A stretch of DNA of 11,960 nt. Source: an uncultured Thermoleophilia bacterium (lineage in GTDB: Bacteria; Actinomycetota; Thermoleophilia; UBA2241). The position numbers and the translations under genes are program-made. Position 1 is the first letter of the stretch. Each line of letters begins with the position of its first letter. The notes under the pieces were generated by a model. The model was not told where the DNA came from and did no database searches. It worked only from the letters and a program-made list of their open reading frames with translations. Location of the stretch: positions 1 through 11,960 of the forward strand of contig CAIXSE010000257.1 in NCBI GenBank assembly GCA_903921965.1, written 5' to 3'. This document shows positions 6,536-11,960 of the stretch, piece by piece.

Positions 6536-6544
6536 TGCTACGCT
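6536..6544 (+). promoter_or_regulatory. Extended -10 for the ABC exporter genes
   Basis: TGC (6536-6538) precedes TACGCT (6539-6544), giving GTGCTACGCT, the same extended -10 style seen before rpsT and holA. The -35 position falls inside the preceding hairpin and has no match. Transcription from here would give a leader of about 60 nt containing the hairpin at 6561-6586. Confidence 0.4.
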
Positions 6545-6560
6545 TGTTGCACCGGTGAAC

Positions 6561-6597
6561 GTGGCGGCCGCCCGCGCGGCCGCCACGGAGAGGAAGG
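6561..6597 (+). promoter_or_regulatory. Leader hairpin next to a ribosome binding site, ABC exporter gene
   Basis: GTGGCGGCCG (6561-6570) and CGGCCGCCAC (6577-6586) form a perfect 10-bp stem, extendable by one C-G pair, closed by a 4-nt loop. The purine tract GGAGAGGAAGG (6587-6597) starts immediately after the stem. The tract is optimally placed for a CTG at 6604, but 15 nt from the GTG at 6613 in the same frame. The structure could modulate access to the ribosome binding site, or be a DNA operator of two 10-bp half-sites. Confidence 0.45.
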
Positions 6598-6612
6598 CAG
6601 GGCCTGGCGCGC

Positions 6613-7898
<1,286 letters not shown>

Positions 7899-7902
<4 letters not shown>

Positions 7903-8663
7903 GCGGCTTCGCCGCCTTCCTGCGCAAGGAGCTCCTGGAGGTACGCAAGACCTGGCGCCTGTGGGTGCTGGGCGGGGTGTTCGTGTTCCTCGGCGTCGGG
8001 ACGCCGATCATCGCCGCCGCGACGCCGGCGCTGCTCAAGATGACCGCCCAGCGCTCGCCCGGCGTGACCGTCAGCTTCCCCGCCCCCACGGCCGCCGACG
8101 CCTACCTGCAGTTCCTCGGCAACCTCGTGCAGCTCGCCCTGCTGGTGATCATCATCACCGGCGCGGCATCGGTCGCGTCGGAGCACCGCGCCGGGACCTC
8201 GGTGCTCATGCTCACCAAGCCGCTCACCCGCGGCGCCTTCGTGAGCGCGAAGGCGGTGTCGGGCCTGCTCGTCCTGCTGGTCGCCACCGCGATCGGGACG
8301 GGCCTCTGCATCGCCGTCACGGTGGCGCTGTTCGACACCGCCCTCATCGCCGGGTTCGTCGTCTCCGTGGCCGTGTGGCTGGCGCTGGCGGCGATGTTCG
8401 TGACCCTCATGGTGCTGCTCTCGGCGGCCACCGGCCGCCAGGCCACCGCCGCGGGCGTCGGTCTCGGCGTGTATGTGGCGCTGTTCGTGCTGACCGGGTT
8501 CCCGGTGGCCAGGGACCGCACGCCGGCGGGCATCCTCGCGGCCGGCGACGCCCTGGTCAAGGGCCGCGACGTGGCCCTCGCGGTGCCGGTGGCGACGACC
8601 CTGGCGCTCGCCGCGGTGTTCGCCGCGGCGGCCGTCGTCGTGTTCCGCCGCAAGGAGCTCTGA
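7899..8663 (+). CDS. ABC-2 type exporter permease
   Basis: The 254-residue protein has about six membrane helices: roughly 21-43, 72-92, 119-145, 147-175, 184-201 and 227-248. The cytoplasmic loop EHRAGTSVLMLTKPLTRGAF (95-114) is the typical ABC-2 stretch of NosY/YxlG-like permeases, and the short N-terminal amphipathic segment (FLRKELLEVRKTW) is also usual. It forms the membrane channel for the preceding ATPase, probably as a dimer. The GTG start overlaps the ATPase stop by 4 nt (GTGA), so the two are translationally coupled. Its length agrees with YxlG (about 259 residues). The substrate is unknown. It ends 3 bp from the comEC stop on the other strand, with no room for a terminator between them. 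Confidence 0.88.
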
Positions 8664-8666
8664 GCG

Positions 8667-11048
8667 TCACCCGCGCGAGGCCGTGACCTCCAGCCCGCCG
8701 GCCCCGGCGGCGACGGCGATGTCGCCGTGCTCGTCGGTGCGCGCCCACGGCACGCCGGCGCGAGCGAGCGTGCCGAGCATCTCGGGCGTGGGGTGGCCGT
8801 AGGTGTTCGGACCCACCGACACCACCGCGAGGCGCGGTGCCAGGCGCAGCAGCGCCGGGGTGTCGAGCCCCCCTCGGCTGCCGTGGTGCGGAAGCTCGAC
8901 GACGGCGCACGGCGGCAGCGCCAGAGCGTCGAGCACCTCGCCCTCGGCGTCGCCCGGCACCAGGATGGGCTGCCCGGCGAGGTCCGCGAGCACGACGAGG
9001 GCGGCGTCGTTCTCGCTCTGGTTGCCGCCCTCACCCTCGGGAGGCTTCGCGGGCAGCACCCGGAGGCCCCAGCCGTCGCCGCGAAGCTCCACCGGAGCCT
9101 CGCACCAGCGCACCTCCGTGCCGGTCGCCTGCAGCCGCCTCGCGATGCGCTCGAGGCTTGCCGACCCGCCCGGCGGCCGCGGCAGCAGGGCGCGCGCGAC
9201 CGGGATGCTCCCGATCACGTCGTCGAGCCCCGCGACGTGGTCGGCGTGACCGTGCGAGAGGACGAGGAGGTCGATGCGCGCGACGGCGTGGGCGCGCAGC
9301 TTGCGGGCGAGCGGAGCGGGACCCGCGTCGATGAGCACCGTCGGACCCCCCGGCGCCTGCACCAGCGCGGCGGCGCCCTCGCCGACGTCGAGGAACGTGA
9401 GCGTCGGCCGCTGCGGGGCGGCCGCCGGCGCCGGCGCCAGCAGCAGGACCACCGCCACGAGGCACCCCGTGACGGCCGCGAGGTGCAGACGGCGCCCGGC
9501 CGCGCACACGTACGCGCGCAGGCCCTCGCCGGCGCGCGCCGCCAGCACCCAGAGCACGGCGAGCTCCCCCGCGAGTGCGGCCGCGAGCAGGAGCCGCAGG
9601 GAGACCCCACGCCACTCGAACACCGCCCACGGCACGGCCGCGAACCGGTGCGCCACCTCGAGCAGGAAGCCGATGAAGAGACCGGCGACCCAGTTGAGCG
9701 GCGTCGAGGCCAAGGGGACGACGAAGCCCACCAGGAGAGACAGCATCCCGAGGATCATGATGGGACCCAGCACGAACCCGCCGACGAGGTTGGCGGGCAC
9801 GCCCACGAGCGAGGCGGAGCCGAAGGCGAGCATCGAGACGGGCGCCGTGGCCAGGCTGGCCGCGGTGGTGACGCCGGCCTGAGCGGGCAGCGGGCCCGGC
9901 AGCCACGCGAACAGCCTCGTGAGCGGCCGGGCGAGCAGCAGCAGGCCGGCGACCGCCGCGAACGAGAGCTGGAAGCTCACGTCGAAGAGGTTGGCCGGGT
10001 TGACGGTGAGCAGCCACGCGGCCGGCGCCAGCCAGAGCAGCCAGCCGTCGGTGGGTCGCGACGCCATCACGGCGAGCAGCCCCACGGCACCGGAGACGCC
10101 CGCGCGCACGATGGAAGGGGACGCCCCGGTGAGCAGGACGTAGAGGCCCACGAGCGGGAGAAGGAGAGCGGTGCGGGCGAGGCGCGGGACGCCCAGGAGC
10201 GAGAAGACGAGCGCCCACATGCTGCACAGCAGCACCACGTTCTCGCCGGAGACGGCCATGATGTGCAACAGGCCGCTGCGGCGGAAGTCGTCGATGGCGG
10301 CCTGGTCGACGCCCTCGTCGTCGCCGAGGACCATGCCCTGCAGGACCTCCGCCACGGTGCCGTGGAGGCCTTGACGCAGGTGCGACCTCGAGGCGCCGCG
10401 CAGTCTGTCCACGAGCCCCTGCAGGCCGCCCCGGCGACCGTCGACGCGGAGCCGCGCGTAGTCGCCCTCGAGGACGACGTGCTCGCCGCGGCGCCGGAGG
10501 TAACGGCCGTAGTCGAAGGCTCCCGGGCGCGGGGCCGGCAGGGCTTCGACGCGCACGCCGGCGACGACGACGCGCACGCCCTCCACGAGCGGGCCACGCG
10601 ACCCCGAAGGGAGCGCCTCCCCCTCGTCGAGCCGCAGGCGCAGGTGGGCAGGCTCCGGCGTCGCGCGCCCGTCCACGTCGACGACGTCGACGGCGAGCGT
10701 GACGTCCCGGTCCTCGACCGAGGGGAGGTCGGTGAGCACGGCGGTCAGCCGCACGGTGCGGCCGACCGACGCGGCCAGGTGGCTGCGCTCCAGCCCCGTC
10801 AGCCGGGCGCCCCCGACGGCGACGCCGCCGATCAGGAACAGGGCGACGAGCAGCGCCGGTGCCGCCAGCAGCCAGCCGGGTCCGGAGCCGTCGCGCGAGA
10901 CACCCCGGAGGAGCGCGACGATCGCCAGGGCGGTCGCGACCGCGAGCAGCAGGAGCAGCCACCCGGGCGGCCGCAGCGCCAGCGCCAGGCACAGGCCGGC
11001 GCAGTAGCCGGCCACGAACAGGTGCGGCGGGGCGATACGGCGCAGCAC
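8667..11048 (-). CDS. comEC: ComEC/Rec2 DNA-uptake channel
   Basis: The 793-residue membrane protein has the three-part ComEC layout: N-terminal helices and DUF4131-like soluble region (about 1-215), a Competence domain of many helices (about 230-520) with the hallmark HIMAVSGEN (262-270), and a C-terminal metallo-beta-lactamase-like domain (about 548-785). The last carries SHGHADH (598-604), PGDAEGE (Asp700) and PHHGS (His721, His722), the metal-binding residues thought to support nuclease activity. ComEC moves single-stranded DNA across the membrane during natural transformation. It lies 6 bp after comEA in the same frame, so the two are coupled. The GTG start at 11048 sits at the end of its own ribosome-site-like GGAGGTG, so translation may really begin slightly downstream, perhaps at CTG 11045. 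The length is normal and no key residue is missing. Confidence 0.95.
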   Translation of the reverse strand: MLRRIAPPHLFVAGYCAGLCLALALRPPGWLLLLLAVATALAIVALLRGVSRDGSGPGWLLAAPALLVALFLIGGVAVGGARLTGLERSHLAASVGRTVRLTAVLTDLPSVEDRDVTLAVDVVDVDGRATPEPAHLRLRLDEGEALPSGSRGPLVEGVRVVVAGVRVEALPAPRPGAFDYGRYLRRRGEHVVLEGDYARLRVDGRRGGLQGLVDRLRGASRSHLRQGLHGTVAEVLQGMVLGDDEGVDQAAIDDFRRSGLLHIMAVSGENVVLLCSMWALVFSLLGVPRLARTALLLPLVGLYVLLTGASPSIVRAGVSGAVGLLAVMASRPTDGWLLWLAPAAWLLTVNPANLFDVSFQLSFAAVAGLLLLARPLTRLFAWLPGPLPAQAGVTTAASLATAPVSMLAFGSASLVGVPANLVGGFVLGPIMILGMLSLLVGFVVPLASTPLNWVAGLFIGFLLEVAHRFAAVPWAVFEWRGVSLRLLLAAALAGELAVLWVLAARAGEGLRAYVCAAGRRLHLAAVTGCLVAVVLLLAPAPAAAPQRPTLTFLDVGEGAAALVQAPGGPTVLIDAGPAPLARKLRAHAVARIDLLVLSHGHADHVAGLDDVIGSIPVARALLPRPPGGSASLERIARRLQATGTEVRWCEAPVELRGDGWGLRVLPAKPPEGEGGNQSENDAALVVLADLAGQPILVPGDAEGEVLDALALPPCAVVELPHHGSRGGLDTPALLRLAPRLAVVSVGPNTYGHPTPEMLGTLARAGVPWARTDEHGDIAVAAGAGGLEVTASRG

Positions 11049-11054
11049 CTCCGC

Positions 11055-11732
11055 TCACACGGTGATCGAGTCTTTGATGGCGGCGAACTTCGCGTCTCCG
11101 ATGCCGCTCACGTTCTTGATGTCGTCGATGCTCGCGAACGGGCCGTTGGCGGTGCGGTAGTCGACGATCTTCTGGGCCGTGGACGGGCCGACACCCTGCA
11201 GGGAGTCGAGCTCCTCGAGCGACGCCGTGTTGATGTTGACGGGCGAGGCCGGAGCGCCGGCCGGCGAGGAGCCGCCACCCGACCCGCCGGCGGCGAGGCT
11301 CGCGACGCCGGCAGCGGCCGGCCCCGAGCCCGGCGGGGCCTTCTCGGGCACGAGGACCTGCTGGCCGTCGGCGACCTTCGCCGCGAGGTTCACGGCGGCG
11401 AGCTCGGCCTCGGCCGTGGCGCCGCCGGCGAGCGCCAGCGCATCGCCGACGCGCGACCCCTGCGGCAGGCGCACGACGCCCGGCGAGCGCACGGCCCCGC
11501 ACACGTACACGAGGGCGTCGGCCGCCGGCGTGGCCGCGGCGGACGCGCCGGGCGACGCCAGGGCAGCCGGCGCCCCGGGCGACTGCCCTCCGGGAGCCGC
11601 CGTCGAGAGGACGAGCGGCGTGCCTCCGCCGCCTCCCGCGGACTTCGGAGCGACCACGTAGCGGACGCCGACCGCCACGACGACGGCGGCGACCGCCACG
11701 TAGGCGACGATCTGACGACGGGACAGCTGCAT
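11055..11732 (-). CDS. comEA: ComEA DNA-binding competence protein
   Basis: The 225-residue protein has one N-terminal membrane helix (about 8-27), an Ala/Gly/Pro-rich spacer, an SLBB domain (about 74-130; LVYVCGAVRSPGVV) and a second Gly/Ser-rich linker. A C-terminal helix-hairpin-helix pair (about 165-225) follows, with VNINTASLEEL, LQGVGPSTAQKIV (178-190) and VSGIGDAKFAAI (208-219). It is anchored in the membrane with the HhH domain outside, where it binds incoming double-stranded DNA and passes it to ComEC. ATG 11732 is chosen over upstream in-frame starts: GGGAGGA lies six bases upstream, and the membrane helix follows at once. comEC follows directly, so the two form an operon. Confidence 0.95.
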   Translation of the reverse strand: MQLSRRQIVAYVAVAAVVVAVGVRYVVAPKSAGGGGGTPLVLSTAAPGGQSPGAPAALASPGASAAATPAADALVYVCGAVRSPGVVRLPQGSRVGDALALAGGATAEAELAAVNLAAKVADGQQVLVPEKAPPGSGPAAAGVASLAAGGSGGGSSPAGAPASPVNINTASLEELDSLQGVGPSTAQKIVDYRTANGPFASIDDIKNVSGIGDAKFAAIKDSITV

Positions 11733-11920
11733 GGCTTCCTCCCGGACGGGTGCGGTGTGCCGGCGGCGCGGGGCCGTCGGCCGTGACGCGAGGCTAGCCG
11801 CCTGGCCGCCGCGGGACATCGCCCCATGGGGGCGGTCTCACGGGGTGACCTTCCCGGTGCGTGGGACGCGGCGCTGCGGTATCGTCGGCCCACGAGAGCG
11901 AGCGGCGCCAAGGAGGCGGC
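11733..11920. promoter_or_regulatory. Divergent promoter region of comEA and the last gene
   Basis: This 188-bp region separates the divergent genes. On the minus strand a -10-like TAGCCT (11796 to 11791) could serve comEA, but no good -35 is seen. On the plus strand TATCGT (11880-11885), with a weak TGCGTG 16 bp upstream (11858-11863), could serve the last gene, giving a leader of about 30 nt. No operator or competence-regulator site is recognised. Confidence 0.35.
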
Positions 11921-11960
11921 ATGACGAGCAAGACCCTGTTCACCGACGACGAGTGGTGCA
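11921..11960 (+). CDS. Start of an unidentified gene, cut by the window end
   Basis: ATG 11921 follows a strong Shine-Dalgarno sequence AAGGAGG (11910-11916) with 4 bases between. The 13 readable residues are MTSKTLFTDDEWC. The start looks genuine because of the ribosome binding site and the upstream -10-like element, but the fragment is too short to assign a family or function. Confidence 0.6.
   Translation, partial: MTSKTLFTDDEWC

Noticed and set aside
8727..11786. A very long open frame on the + strand (about 1019 codons) opposite comEC and comEA
   Set aside because: It is antisense to two well-recognised genes, and its product is almost only Arg, Glu, Asp, His, Gln and Gly with no domain. 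It is a composition effect of GC-rich coding DNA.
11733..11819. Longer comEA start at 11819
   Set aside because: The internal ATG at 11732 has a good ribosome site and leads straight into the membrane helix; the extension is Arg/Ala-rich and not conserved-looking.

Overview
This is a high-GC bacterial window, with coding strands dominated by Ala, Gly, Arg and Val codons and many GTG starts. It most likely comes from the Actinomycetota. The reasons are GTG starts on several core genes, Actinobacteria-style extended -10 promoters (GTGnTAnnnT), a lipoprotein with a long Ala/Pro linker, and the housekeeping set comEA, comEC, holA and rpsT. A periplasmic seven-haem c-type cytochrome beside that core would suit a Coriobacteriia/OPB41-like relative. 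This placement is inference and was not tested by a search.

Layout, left to right. Positions 1-382 hold no convincing gene, but do hold palindromes, a plausible promoter and a terminator-like hairpin just upstream of an exported seven-haem cytochrome (383-1456, +). Next is rpsT for ribosomal protein S20 (1559-1822, +), with its own promoter and a strong terminator hairpin. Two minus-strand genes face it: holA, the DNA polymerase III delta subunit (3178-4200), followed by a NagZ-like GH3 lipoprotein (1950-3107). Divergent from holA is a secreted CotA/laccase-type multicopper oxidase (4368-6488, +) with every copper ligand visible. A GC-rich hairpin separates it from a two-gene ABC exporter (6613-7902 and 7899-8663, +; 4-nt overlap). 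The ATPase of that exporter carries a two-helix PLDc_N-type membrane domain at its N-terminus. Convergent with it, only 3 bp away, are comEC (8667-11048, -) and, upstream of comEC, comEA (11055-11732, -). The first 40 bases of a further + strand gene close the window.

How it fits together. ComEA binds incoming DNA and ComEC forms the membrane channel, so the host has the conserved inner part of a DNA-uptake machine. HolA and S20 are core replication and translation genes that often sit near comEA-comEC. The multicopper oxidase and ABC exporter, on the opposite strand, look like an accessory block placed between comEC and holA. The cytochrome, the oxidase and the lipoprotein are all predicted to act outside the cytoplasmic membrane.

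Most of the window is recognisable. The points most worth a second look are the PLDc_N-ABC fusion and its resemblance to split YxlE/YxlF/YxlG genes, the altered catalytic loop in the GH3 protein, the structured leaders of the cytochrome and ABC genes, and the accessory block inside the competence/replication cluster. I saw no CRISPR array, tRNA, rRNA or insertion sequence.
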